From: an uncultured Bacilli bacterium
Lineage (GTDB): Bacteria > Bacillota_I > Bacilli_A > RF39 > UBA660
Assembly (NCBI GenBank): GCA_947587565.1
Contig: CANPYA010000040.1
Location: forward strand, 1 to 10,481
Direction of reading: 5' to 3'
DNA: 10,481 nucleotides
Under the pieces are notes generated by a model. That model was not told the origin of the DNA, ran no database searches, and worked only from the letters and a program-made list of their open reading frames with translations. Shown here in pieces: positions 1-6,927 of the stretch. Positions within the stretch are counted from its first letter, which is position 1. The number at the start of each line of letters is the position of its first letter. The translations under genes and the position numbers were made by a program.

Positions 1-1757
1 AAATCTTCTTCTGGGACAGGTACCCAACCGCAATCATCACAATAAATCATTGGAATTGGTTCACCCCAGAATCTTTGCCTTGAGAAAATCCAATCTTGTA
101 AACGATAATTAGTCGTCTTTTTACCGGCTTTCTTTTCTTCTAAAAATTCTAACATTTTCTTAATAGCGTCTTCTTTATTTAAACCATTAACAAAACCAGA
201 ATTAATATGAATACCATCACCAATCATGGCCCCAGGATTCATGGCATAAGCAAATGTTTTAGCATGAAGTTCATCTTTAACTTCATCTAAGATAGTTTTT
301 TTATCTACCCATTCTAAATCAAATACTTCATCCTCATCTAGATTTTGTTTATCTTTCTTTTTACTTTTTAATTTAAATAAGAAACCAGTTGAATTAATAT
401 TAAAATATTTATCTTTATTATAAGCATAGTAATGGTGATTTATTTGTGGTAGTTCACTTACTAACTCTATATCTTGGTATCCCGTTTCTTCTTTTATTTC
501 TCTTAACGCACATTCTAAAGGCGTTTCACCCTCTTTAATAGTACCTCCGATAAATAAACGACCACCTTTATCATGCCAATTAATTGTTAAATATTTATCG
601 TTTTCGGAATCATATAGAACTGCCACTATAGAATTTTTCTTTTCTTCATTTTCATTAGGAGTTCCCGTTACTTCTTCTAAAACTTGAATAATTGGAATAT
701 TAAATTTCGTCGCAAATTCAAAGTCTCTTTCATCATGAGCTGGTACAGCCATAATAGCACCCGTACCATAACTAGCTAAAACATAATCACTTATCCAAAT
801 TTCAATTTCTGCATCATTTACGGGATTAATTGCGGTTAGCCCATCAATTTTAACACCTGTTTTTTCTCTTGAGGCATCCGTTCTTTCAATTTCACTCTTA
901 TTTTTAGCTTCTTCTTGATATTTTTTAACTTCATCTAAATTCTTAATGCGATCTTGATATTTTTCTAAGAATGGGTGTTCTGGTGATAAAACCATAAAAG
1001 TCGCACCGAATAAAGTATCACAACGAGTGGTAAATACTTTTAAAACATCGGGAGTATCTTTTAATTTAAAATCAACTTCGGCCCCAATACTTTTACCAAT
1101 CCAATTTACTTGAGCAATCTTTATTCTATCTTCAAAATCCGTATCTTTAAGACCATCTAGCAATCTTTCGGCATAATCACTCATTCTTAAAATCCATTGA
1201 CTTTTTAACTTTTTCGTAACAGGAGTTCCACATCTTTCACATACCCCACCAGCAGCATCTTCATTAGATAATCCCGTTTTACATTTTGGACACCAGTTAA
1301 TTTCTTTTTCGGCTTTATAAGCCATTCCTTTTTTAACAAATTGTAAAAATTGCCATTGGGTCCATTTATAATATTCCGGATCAGTTGTGGAAAATTCCCG
1401 ACTCCAGTCAAAAGACATACCTAAATCTTGAATTTGCCCTTTAAATACGCGAATATTTTCTTTAACCGCATCCGCTGGATATATATGATTTTTTATTGCA
1501 TATTGTTCAGCCGGTGCCCCAAAAGCATCCCAACCCATTGGAAATAACACATTATAACCTTGCATTCTTTTCATTCTAGCCATCGCATCTAATGCGGAAT
1601 AACTTCTAACATGTCCAACATGTAATCCTGTTCCAGATGGATAAGGGAATTCTACTAAAATATAATATTTTTCTTTATCACTATTATTTTTGGCTTCAAA
1701 ATAATGTCCATCTTGCCATATCTTTTGCCATTTCTTTTCTATTTGCTTATTTTCCAT
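1..1757 (-). CDS. leuS: Leucyl-tRNA synthetase with an embedded Nudix domain (C-terminal part outside window)
   Basis: Class I synthetase that charges tRNA-Leu with leucine in the cytoplasm. I translated the 585 visible residues on the reverse strand; the gene continues beyond position 1. Seen: the HIGH motif as HVGH (residues 46-49), a four-cysteine zinc-binding module (C156, C159, C173, C176), the CP1 editing domain with TTRCDT (243-248; T248 aligns with E. coli T252), and [16 protein letters not shown] (330-345; Y330, D342 and D345 match the E. coli editing-site residues). A Nudix domain of about 140 residues follows (separate entry). Normal LeuRS sequence then resumes with GDGIHINSG (513-521) and [17 protein letters not shown] and the anticodon-binding domain lie outside. 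I chose the ATG at 1757, which sits 11 nt after AAGAGG; an in-frame ATG at 1766 is too close to that site. The start overlaps the upstream gene by 11 nt, so the two are co-transcribed behind a leucine T-box. Family assignment is certain. Confidence 0.97.
   Translation of the reverse strand, partial: MENKQIEKKWQKIWQDGHYFEAKNNSDKEKYYILVEFPYPSGTGLHVGHVRSYSALDAMARMKRMQGYNVLFPMGWDAFGAPAEQYAIKNHIYPADAVKENIRVFKGQIQDLGMSFDWSREFSTTDPEYYKWTQWQFLQFVKKGMAYKAEKEINWCPKCKTGLSNEDAAGGVCERCGTPVTKKLKSQWILRMSDYAERLLDGLKDTDFEDRIKIAQVNWIGKSIGAEVDFKLKDTPDVLKVFTTRCDTLFGATFMVLSPEHPFLEKYQDRIKNLDEVKKYQEEAKNKSEIERTDASREKTGVKIDGLTAINPVNDAEIEIWISDYVLASYGTGAIMAVPAHDERDFEFATKFNIPIIQVLEEVTGTPNENEEKKNSIVAVLYDSENDKYLTINWHDKGGRLFIGGTIKEGETPLECALREIKEETGYQDIELVSELPQINHHYYAYNKDKYFNINSTGFLFKLKSKKKDKQNLDEDEVFDLEWVDKKTILDEVKDELHAKTFAYAMNPGAMIGDGIHINSGFVNGLNKEDAIKKMLEFLEEKKAGKKTTNYRLQDWIFSRQRFWGEPIPMIYCDDCGWVPVPEED
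234..662 (-). other. Nudix hydrolase domain inserted in the LeuRS editing domain (residues about 366-508)
   Basis: After the editing-site motif HDERD and a short acidic linker (NENEEKK) a compact Nudix fold is encoded in frame. It has a first strand (NSIVAVLYD, from 375), a GG turn, and a perfect Nudix box at residues 405-427: G-x5-E-x7-REIKEETGY, with the metal-binding REIKEE intact. It closes with the usual DEVFDLEWV strand and a helix before LeuRS sequence resumes. Ordinary LeuRS has only some 15-25 residues here. Nudix enzymes cleave nucleoside diphosphates linked to another group, for example Ap4A, ADP-ribose or oxidised NTPs. Because all catalytic glutamates are present, activity is likely; the substrate cannot be read from sequence. 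Confidence 0.93.
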
Positions 1758-2142
1758 TTTTACCATAACCTCTTCTTTCTAAATAACGCCCTATAAGTTC
1801 ATATATAGCATAAATAAGTCCTAGTAATAGGACAAAACCTACAACGAGTTCAATAATTAAATAGGTATTTAACATAATAACCACAACACTAACTAATGAG
1901 ATAATTAATGCATTACTCATGGATATCACGAGTAGTAACTTATTTAAAGGTAATTTTTCTTTATCCAGTTTAAATTTATTTACTAAATAAGATATTTCCG
2001 TTATTTCATTTTTCTTCTTTCTGCTTTTCTTTTTACCCATAACTCTTTTTAAATAACTTCTTTTAATAAAGAAATAATCAAATGTAAAGATTACGATAAA
2101 AAGAATCCCAAATAAGATTAAAGCTGCTTCAATTCTATTCAT
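1747..2142 (-). CDS. Small three-helix membrane protein, first gene of the leuS T-box operon
   Basis: I do not recognise a named family. The 131 residues contain three hydrophobic segments (about 5-26, 69-91 and 94-117). Between the first and second lies a very lysine-rich stretch (about 27-48), then a short amphipathic region; by the positive-inside rule this loop and the basic C-terminus ([13 protein letters not shown]) are cytoplasmic or membrane-surface. No catalytic motif, lipobox or signal cleavage site is apparent. The ATG is preceded by a strong AAGGAGG four bases upstream. It is the first gene after the leucine T-box and its end overlaps the leuS start by 11 nt, which suggests translational coupling. 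Expression should therefore follow leucyl-tRNA charging, but a role in leucine metabolism is only a guess from position. That the gene is real is well supported by start signal, operon fit and coherent membrane topology. Confidence 0.85.
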   Translation of the reverse strand: MNRIEAALILFGILFIVIFTFDYFFIKRSYLKRVMGKKKSRKKKNEITEISYLVNKFKLDKEKLPLNKLLLVISMSNALIISLVSVVVIMLNTYLIIELVVGFVLLLGLIYAIYELIGRYLERRGYGKNGK

Positions 2143-2156
2143 AAGTCCTCCTTTTT

Positions 2157-2211
2157 AAAAAAATAAAAGATGGTAACCTAAAGGGCGAGCTTTAACCCGC
2201 GGTACCACCTT
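2157..2211 (-). terminator. T-box-controlled intrinsic terminator
   Basis: AAGGTGGTA (2211-2203) can pair with TACCATCTT (2175-2167 region) with one G-U pair, extended by CC/GG around a bulge, and a run of seven T follows (2163-2157). This helix uses the same AAGG bases as the antiterminator, so the two are mutually exclusive. It may also stop transcripts arriving from the GH31 gene upstream, since no other terminator is seen between them. Confidence 0.8.
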
Positions 2212-2376
2212 AATTATGTCTTTATTAGTTAATATTGGAACTACCCATTAAACATCTAAAAGCAAGTTCATAATAATTATTTATTAGTTTGCACCACCCA
2301 CTAACTCTCTTCAAAAACTCTTATTACTACTACTCTTTTATCACACGTTCATTTATGTATCAAAATTTCTTTGACA
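2157..2376 (-). promoter_or_regulatory. Leucine T-box leader (CUU specifier)
   Basis: The transcript of this interval contains the T-box signature AAGGTGGTACCGCGG (2211-2197). Upstream is a Stem I with an AGTA loop-E-like strand (2334-2331), the distal hairpin TTAGT...ACTAA (2304-2284) around GGGTGGTGC, and GAA-CTT-G on the 3' side, which places the specifier CUU (Leu) at 2266-2264. The UGGU bulge (2207-2204) would pair with ACCA, fitting a tRNA with A73 as in tRNA-Leu. The antiterminator can form as AAGG/CCTT plus GCGGG/CTCGC (2211-2181). Uncharged tRNA-Leu should stabilise it and allow transcription into the membrane-protein gene and leuS. Specifier, discriminator and downstream leuS all agree. 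Confidence 0.95.
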
Positions 2377-2382
2377 ACTCAT

Positions 2383-2411
2383 ATTATATTAAATTTCTTC
2401 GATATATTCAA
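2383..2411 (-). promoter_or_regulatory. Promoter of the T-box/leuS operon
   Basis: TTGAAT (2411-2406), a 17-nt spacer, then a perfect TATAAT (2388-2383). The predicted start near 2376 begins the T-box leader. The promoter overlaps the last codons and stop codon of the GH31 gene. Confidence 0.8.
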
Positions 2412-4797
2412 GAAGTTTAATAAACATTTTAATAAATAATTGATCAAGACCGGCTTTTTTAAGTTTTCGAACCGCTATTCTTTTTTGATTTATTTGCATA
2501 TCGCTAAACATAATCGCAGCAAGTCTTTCTTTTAATAATGTCTCAATTTTTAAGTCATTAATAATTTCATTTATATCTTCATTAATAATTCTAACGGCAT
2601 CAATTTCAATATCATTACCCGTACAATTAACTATTAATTGTTTAGTTGTATCAACTCCTCTTATCGTAATAATTAAATCATTATCGTCCGTATAAGATGA
2701 GAAGTTCGTAATAATTTCGCCATTTAATTCCACATTAACTTTTTCTGGTTTACGGGTATTTTTAAACCGAATAACATACTCTCGATGGGTTGGAATAATA
2801 CCGGTTTTTCCTTCAACTGGATGAATTGTTAAAGCATAATTGTCACTAGCATAATTAAATTCAATTGCCGTTTTAATAAAATAACCATCTTCAAACATGG
2901 AAGAAATACCATCATCTTCATACAAACGATAAATATTACTACTACCAGGGAAAACGACTATTTCCATTTTCTTTGGCACATTCGTATCATTAATATTATC
3001 ATTAATAATTGCCTTTGGTATTATAGAACCGGCTTTTGCAAAGACTGGATAATCTTCATCTTTAAAGAACGAAATATATCTTTTGTTGCCTAAAAATTTC
3101 CGACCCGTTTTAAAATCATACCAAACACCTTTAGGTAAATATATCCGTTCAACGGCCCGGTTCATAACCGTATCTTTAGGTTTTGTAATCGGACTTACTA
3201 ATAATTCCGTGCCAAAATAATATTCATTCCGATAAACTGGTTCATCATAAATTTCCGGATTGTAATAATACAAAGGTTGAATAACTGGTAAATAATTTTT
3301 ATGATATTTATAATTTTCACTATATAAATATGGAATTAACTCATGTCTTAATTCACAGTAATCTTTAACAATAGTAAATGTTTTTATATCCCAACGCCAA
3401 GGTTCTCTTTTATAGAATGCTCCTCTTTTAGCACTAAATCTGAAGATTGGACTAAATGTGGCAAGTTCGACATATCTTAAATATAATTCACTATCTTCAA
3501 TACCATCTTTGAATCCACCAACATCATGACTCCACCAGGAGAGGCCAATGTTACTAGCGGTTGAATTAAAGAATGGTAAATATTTTAAAGTATCCCAACC
3601 AACTTTTGTTTCCCCCGAATAATGCACCGGATAATTATGTCCGGCTTTACCACTGTTTCTAGAAAGAAGCATGCCTCTTTTATCAGGAAATTTTTTATAG
3701 TCATTAAAATGATAATAATTTAAAACTCGGGTAATTGTTTCATCTTTAGTATCTAACCAAAAGAAATCTATGCCTACTTTATATAAAGGATCAATTAAAT
3801 TTTTAAAATAACTAACAATAAAATCATTATTTAAAACTTTAAAAGGAATAACTTGATCAGTTGGAAAGTTTAAGTCTTGACACATCCCCGCATAACCTTC
3901 ATTTAAGTTACTAATTCCTTCACTACCATCTAGATTTAACCCAATTCGAATACCCCGTTCATGCATATATTTGGTAAATTCTTCTGGTTCTTTAAATAAT
4001 TCTTTATTAAAACTATAACCAGTTTTATATAAATTATAATTACTTGGATCTTTCACATGCCAAAATTCACTTAAAAGCAAAACCGATAAAGGAATCCCAT
4101 TTTTATTAAACATTTGCACTAATTTTTTCGTATCTTCAAAACTATAAATTTGATCTCGATTCCACCAAATACCTAAAGCATATCTGGGAATTAAAGGGGG
4201 ACGACCCGTAAGCGTAAAATAATCTTTTAAGCAAAGGCCAAAATCCCGGCGATAGATAAATAAATAAAAATCCATTCTTTTAGTTTTACTAGCTTCTAAA
4301 AAACCATCCGCATTAATTAAAAGGGTATGGGAATCATCAAGCATCGCAAAACCATCCGTAGAATAAAGACCATTAGAAAGTTTAGTACCTTCCCCAAAGT
4401 CTTCAATACTAAAAGCACTTCCTTTAAAGTTTCTTGCTTCCGGATGTCCATAATACCAAATTTTATCCGTATTAACTAATTTAACTTTTAAATAAGAATC
4501 AGGGGCAAAAGATGGCCCTTTAAAAGGCTTCTCCTTATCATATTGTAAAATAAAATATTTGGTCGTAATAACTAAAAATCTTTGATCTTGTTCAACTTTA
4601 ATTTTGGGAACCGCAAATTTTCTATTCTTAACTTGTTCCGTTGCCCCATCATAAAAGAAACCATCAGAAGAGTATTCAAAACGAATTAAGCGTTCACTTA
4701 ATACACTAATTCGGTAATTAACACCTTTAAAGACTGCTTTTTCATCACTAATTAAATTTTCTTGATTAGTTAAAAAGTGTTTTCCTAAACTAGCCAT
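2389..4797 (-). CDS. Glycoside hydrolase family 31 (alpha-glucosidase-like), cytoplasmic
   Basis: An 802-residue retaining glycosidase of family GH31, which hydrolyses alpha-linked sugars from non-reducing ends. The N-terminal beta-sandwich covers about 20-190 and a TIM barrel about 205-510 (entry GIWWNRDQ). Proximal and distal C-terminal beta-domains follow, the distal one DUF5110-like (about 610-720, with YRLYEDDG). The probable nucleophile is D349 in FFWLDTKDE. The position of the usual acid/base Asp (GDN motif) reads YSGETKVGW, so E396 is the candidate. The conserved WWSHDVGGF is at 421-429. A charged helical tail (about 730-802) ends the protein. No signal peptide is seen, so it acts inside the cell on imported oligosaccharides. 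The ATG follows AAGGAAGG at proper spacing. Exact substrate (alpha-glucoside, xyloside or other) cannot be fixed; no transporter or other sugar gene is adjacent. Family membership is certain, specificity is not. Confidence 0.93.
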   Translation of the reverse strand: MASLGKHFLTNQENLISDEKAVFKGVNYRISVLSERLIRFEYSSDGFFYDGATEQVKNRKFAVPKIKVEQDQRFLVITTKYFILQYDKEKPFKGPSFAPDSYLKVKLVNTDKIWYYGHPEARNFKGSAFSIEDFGEGTKLSNGLYSTDGFAMLDDSHTLLINADGFLEASKTKRMDFYLFIYRRDFGLCLKDYFTLTGRPPLIPRYALGIWWNRDQIYSFEDTKKLVQMFNKNGIPLSVLLLSEFWHVKDPSNYNLYKTGYSFNKELFKEPEEFTKYMHERGIRIGLNLDGSEGISNLNEGYAGMCQDLNFPTDQVIPFKVLNNDFIVSYFKNLIDPLYKVGIDFFWLDTKDETITRVLNYYHFNDYKKFPDKRGMLLSRNSGKAGHNYPVHYSGETKVGWDTLKYLPFFNSTASNIGLSWWSHDVGGFKDGIEDSELYLRYVELATFSPIFRFSAKRGAFYKREPWRWDIKTFTIVKDYCELRHELIPYLYSENYKYHKNYLPVIQPLYYYNPEIYDEPVYRNEYYFGTELLVSPITKPKDTVMNRAVERIYLPKGVWYDFKTGRKFLGNKRYISFFKDEDYPVFAKAGSIIPKAIINDNINDTNVPKKMEIVVFPGSSNIYRLYEDDGISSMFEDGYFIKTAIEFNYASDNYALTIHPVEGKTGIIPTHREYVIRFKNTRKPEKVNVELNGEIITNFSSYTDDNDLIITIRGVDTTKQLIVNCTGNDIEIDAVRIINEDINEIINDLKIETLLKERLAAIMFSDMQINQKRIAVRKLKKAGLDQLFIKMFIKLLEYIEEI

Positions 4798-4829
4798 CTT
4801 AACCCTTCCTTTTATTATCTACTATTAAT

Positions 4830-4858
4830 AGAATAACAAAAATTTAGATTTTTTTCAA
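4830..4858 (-). promoter_or_regulatory. Promoter of the GH31 gene
   Basis: TTGAAA (4858-4853), 17-nt spacer, TATTCT (4835-4830), in the 71-nt gap after the surface-protein stop codon. The -10 is imperfect (4 of 6), so activity is probably moderate. No strong hairpin terminator is seen between the surface gene and this promoter. Confidence 0.6.
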
Positions 4859-4868
4859 TAAGAATGCT

Positions 4869-6881
4869 TTAATTAACAATAACATATGGATATTTTAAAC
4901 TGCCATTACCCTTTAATAATGTTTCACTCGATAAATAAAAGACTGGTCTTGCAGATCGCCATGCATTTAATTCTCCTCCACCGCCAATAAAACCAGTAGG
5001 ATAAATATATTTTGTACAATAATTGCTTCCACAAGTTCCAACTCTAGTCATTGTTAAATCCCGATATTTAGTTTCTTCTACTTTATCTTCTGGTCGTTCA
5101 TTATTTAGCCAAAAAATCCAACTATTTTTAGCATTATCCATATTTTCTGGATTACCATTTGTATAAGCATATAAATAATCATATAAGTATTGTAATCCTA
5201 TTTTAGCATTAACATAATTATCACCATTTTGAGCATTTTCAATTGCATACATAGAATCACCATTATAAATTTCTACAGTTGTATCAACAAAAGTCCATTT
5301 ATAATCTATTATATTATCTCGATAATTTTCATTTAAAGTATTATAATATGAACTATCTCCAATATTTAACATTTTAAATATTTCACTATCAGGCCATTTG
5401 ATATCTTGAGTAGCATCACTTGTCCAACGACTAACTCCATTTAATGATTTCTTTTTAATAACTTTTATTTTTCCATCATTAGTTATACCAATAATCCGAT
5501 ATAAATTATCACCATATTCGGCACATTCTTCCCCTAGACAAAGATAATTATTATTTACATCAGCATTTGTTCCTTGAAAGCGGTGCATTCCACCAACTTC
5601 TTCATTACTTAAACTTGTTGGTTTAGAATTAATAATATCTACTCCTGTTTTTTCATAATCTATTTCAAATGGTTCTGTTAGTGTTCCTTCACCAATTAAA
5701 CTTAATTCATTTGTTAAATAAAATACTGGTCTTAAACTCATGTTTCGATTGCAAGCATTTCCTGATATATCGCCAAAATAAGTACTCGATCCATATATGT
5801 CTTTTACTAAATATGGTGAATTAACTCCTTCTGGACCACCACAACCATATCTCGTCATTAATCTTTCAGTAGTACTTAAAGGACTATCATCATTATTCAT
5901 AAGAAATATCCATGACTTAGAAGCATTTTTAGCACTCCCCGGTTTTCCCCCTGGATAAGCATACAAATAATCATGAGTATATTGTAGTCCTACTTTAGCC
6001 ATTACATAATCTGTATTTTTATTCCATGTATAATTTGATAATTCATAGCCATCTTCCGTTTTTATATAATATCTAGTTGGAGTATTTCCGGATTCAATTT
6101 TATAAAATAAATCACCATCATATTCATGTCCAATAGCATCGCCATACATCCATTTATGATTTGTTATTTTCTCTTGTAATTTACTATCTAAAGAATTATA
6201 AAATGAATCACTATCATCATTTAAGCCGTGATATATATAACTATCTGGCCATTTGACATCAGTATAAGTATTATTTGTCCAAAACCAACTTTTAGATAAA
6301 ACAGTTTTTTTTATAACTTTTAATTCACCAGTTTCTGTTACTCCAATTATGCGGTATAAATCTTCACTATATTCAGAACAATCTTCACCTAAGCAAATGT
6401 AATTATTGTCTACTACTTTTAAATCATCTGTGGCATATTCTTCAGAAACACCTTGATAACGATACATATCTCCTACTATGTCTTCACTTAAAACACCATT
6501 TGTATCTTTACTTCTTAAGTATTCTAACATTTCATTTTTATCAAAATATAATGTACAATATACTGTCTTATTACTAGTTATTGTAACACTACCACCTAAA
6601 CTACTTATTTCTGTTTCAATGGGATTATTTTTTTCATCAACACACTTACTTAAAATCTTATTAACATAATAACCTTTTGGAAATAAATTATCTCCTTCAT
6701 ATTCTACATATTCATCATTTTCTTTTATATACATTGCAAATTGTTTTTTAGTTATTTTATTTTCTTCTTTATTTATTTCTCTATGTAAAAAAGATTGGTA
6801 TGTTAAATTTACCAGCATTATTTCTACTACTAGAAGAATTGTTATAAAAATTTTTCTATATTTCAATCTCATAAGACACAT
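4869..6881 (-). CDS. Membrane-anchored extracellular protein with two related modules, probably phase-variable
   Basis: A 670-residue exported protein. A short basic N-terminus precedes a hydrophobic segment (about 11-30) with no lipobox cysteine, so it is either an uncleaved anchor or a Sec signal; no LPxTG motif exists at the C-terminus. Residues about 46-115 look like a small beta-domain with cysteines C80 and C109 and the ending VYCTLYFDK. Two related modules follow (about 131-406 and 423-670), each with LYRIIG, KVIKK, KWPDS, AKxGLQY, DYLYAY, SWIF and RPVFYL in the same order. They resemble the DUF6273-like modules common in exported proteins of gut Bacillota; function is unknown. Paired cysteines (C163/C168, C448/C453, C347/C377, C617/C622) could form disulfides outside the cell. 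The first ATG is chosen because AGGA lies 6 nt upstream; MRLKYRK, three codons in, is the alternative. Its promoter has a G8 spacer tract (separate entry). Role as an adhesin or surface antigen is inference. Confidence 0.88.
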   Translation of the reverse strand: MCLMRLKYRKIFITILLVVEIMLVNLTYQSFLHREINKEENKITKKQFAMYIKENDEYVEYEGDNLFPKGYYVNKILSKCVDEKNNPIETEISSLGGSVTITSNKTVYCTLYFDKNEMLEYLRSKDTNGVLSEDIVGDMYRYQGVSEEYATDDLKVVDNNYICLGEDCSEYSEDLYRIIGVTETGELKVIKKTVLSKSWFWTNNTYTDVKWPDSYIYHGLNDDSDSFYNSLDSKLQEKITNHKWMYGDAIGHEYDGDLFYKIESGNTPTRYYIKTEDGYELSNYTWNKNTDYVMAKVGLQYTHDYLYAYPGGKPGSAKNASKSWIFLMNNDDSPLSTTERLMTRYGCGGPEGVNSPYLVKDIYGSSTYFGDISGNACNRNMSLRPVFYLTNELSLIGEGTLTEPFEIDYEKTGVDIINSKPTSLSNEEVGGMHRFQGTNADVNNNYLCLGEECAEYGDNLYRIIGITNDGKIKVIKKKSLNGVSRWTSDATQDIKWPDSEIFKMLNIGDSSYYNTLNENYRDNIIDYKWTFVDTTVEIYNGDSMYAIENAQNGDNYVNAKIGLQYLYDYLYAYTNGNPENMDNAKNSWIFWLNNERPEDKVEETKYRDLTMTRVGTCGSNYCTKYIYPTGFIGGGGELNAWRSARPVFYLSSETLLKGNGSLKYPYVIVN
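4872..5615 (-). repeat. Surface-protein module 2 (residues about 423-670)
   Basis: Second copy, running from VGGMHRFQG to RPVFYL and YPYVIVN at the protein end. It is shorter than copy 1, mainly in the segment between the KWPDS and AKxGLQY motifs. A short linker (about 407-422) joins the copies. Confidence 0.8.
5664..6491 (-). repeat. Surface-protein module 1 (residues about 131-406)
   Basis: First copy of a module of about 250-275 residues, running from VGDMYRYQG to RPVFYL and TEPFEI. The duplication is visible at protein level (shared ordered motifs, including CLGEDC against CLGEEC in copy 2). The DNA has diverged, so it is an old duplication rather than a recombining direct repeat. Confidence 0.8.
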
Positions 6882-6899
6882 CTTCTATCCTATGAAATT

Positions 6900-6927
6900 A
6901 TTATAAATTACCCCCCCCGATTGTCAA
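6900..6927 (-). promoter_or_regulatory. Consensus promoter with a G8 spacer, candidate phase-variable switch
   Basis: On the minus strand TTGACA (6927-6922) is followed by a 16-nt spacer (ATC, eight G, TAATT) and TATAAT (6905-6900); both boxes are perfect. The expected start near 6893 leaves a leader of only about 12 nt with the SD AGGA before the ATG at 6881. Slippage in the G run would change the -35/-10 spacing: G9 gives the ideal 17, G7 gives a poor 15. The TGA stop of trpS lies inside the -35 box. Confidence 0.9.
6911..6918 (-). repeat. Homopolymeric tract of eight G (C8 on plus strand)
   Basis: Eight consecutive G, lying exactly within a promoter spacer. Such a run is very unlikely by chance at this base composition and is the only G or C run of this length that I see in the window. 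It is the mutable element of the proposed switch. Confidence 0.95.

Noticed and set aside
1758..1766. ATG at 1766 as the leuS start
   Set aside because: It is only 2 nt from AAGAGG, too close for initiation; the ATG at 1757 gives the usual LeuRS N-terminus.
2351..2377. TTGTCA followed by GATACA as the promoter of the leuS operon
   Set aside because: The spacing is about 10 nt, far too short, and a TTGAAT-17-TATAAT promoter lies just upstream.
6305..6312. Run of eight T (A8 on the coding strand) inside the surface-protein gene, a possible second slippage site
   Set aside because: A/T runs of this length are ordinary in DNA this AT-rich, and the tract simply encodes lysines in a conserved IKK motif. 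It could still slip, but nothing singles it out.
6478..6669. Plus-strand open frame of 63 codons
   Set aside because: It lies wholly inside the surface-protein gene on the other strand and has no ribosome-binding site or family resemblance. The same reasoning removes the frames at 1205-1411, 9152-9343 and 9554-9766.
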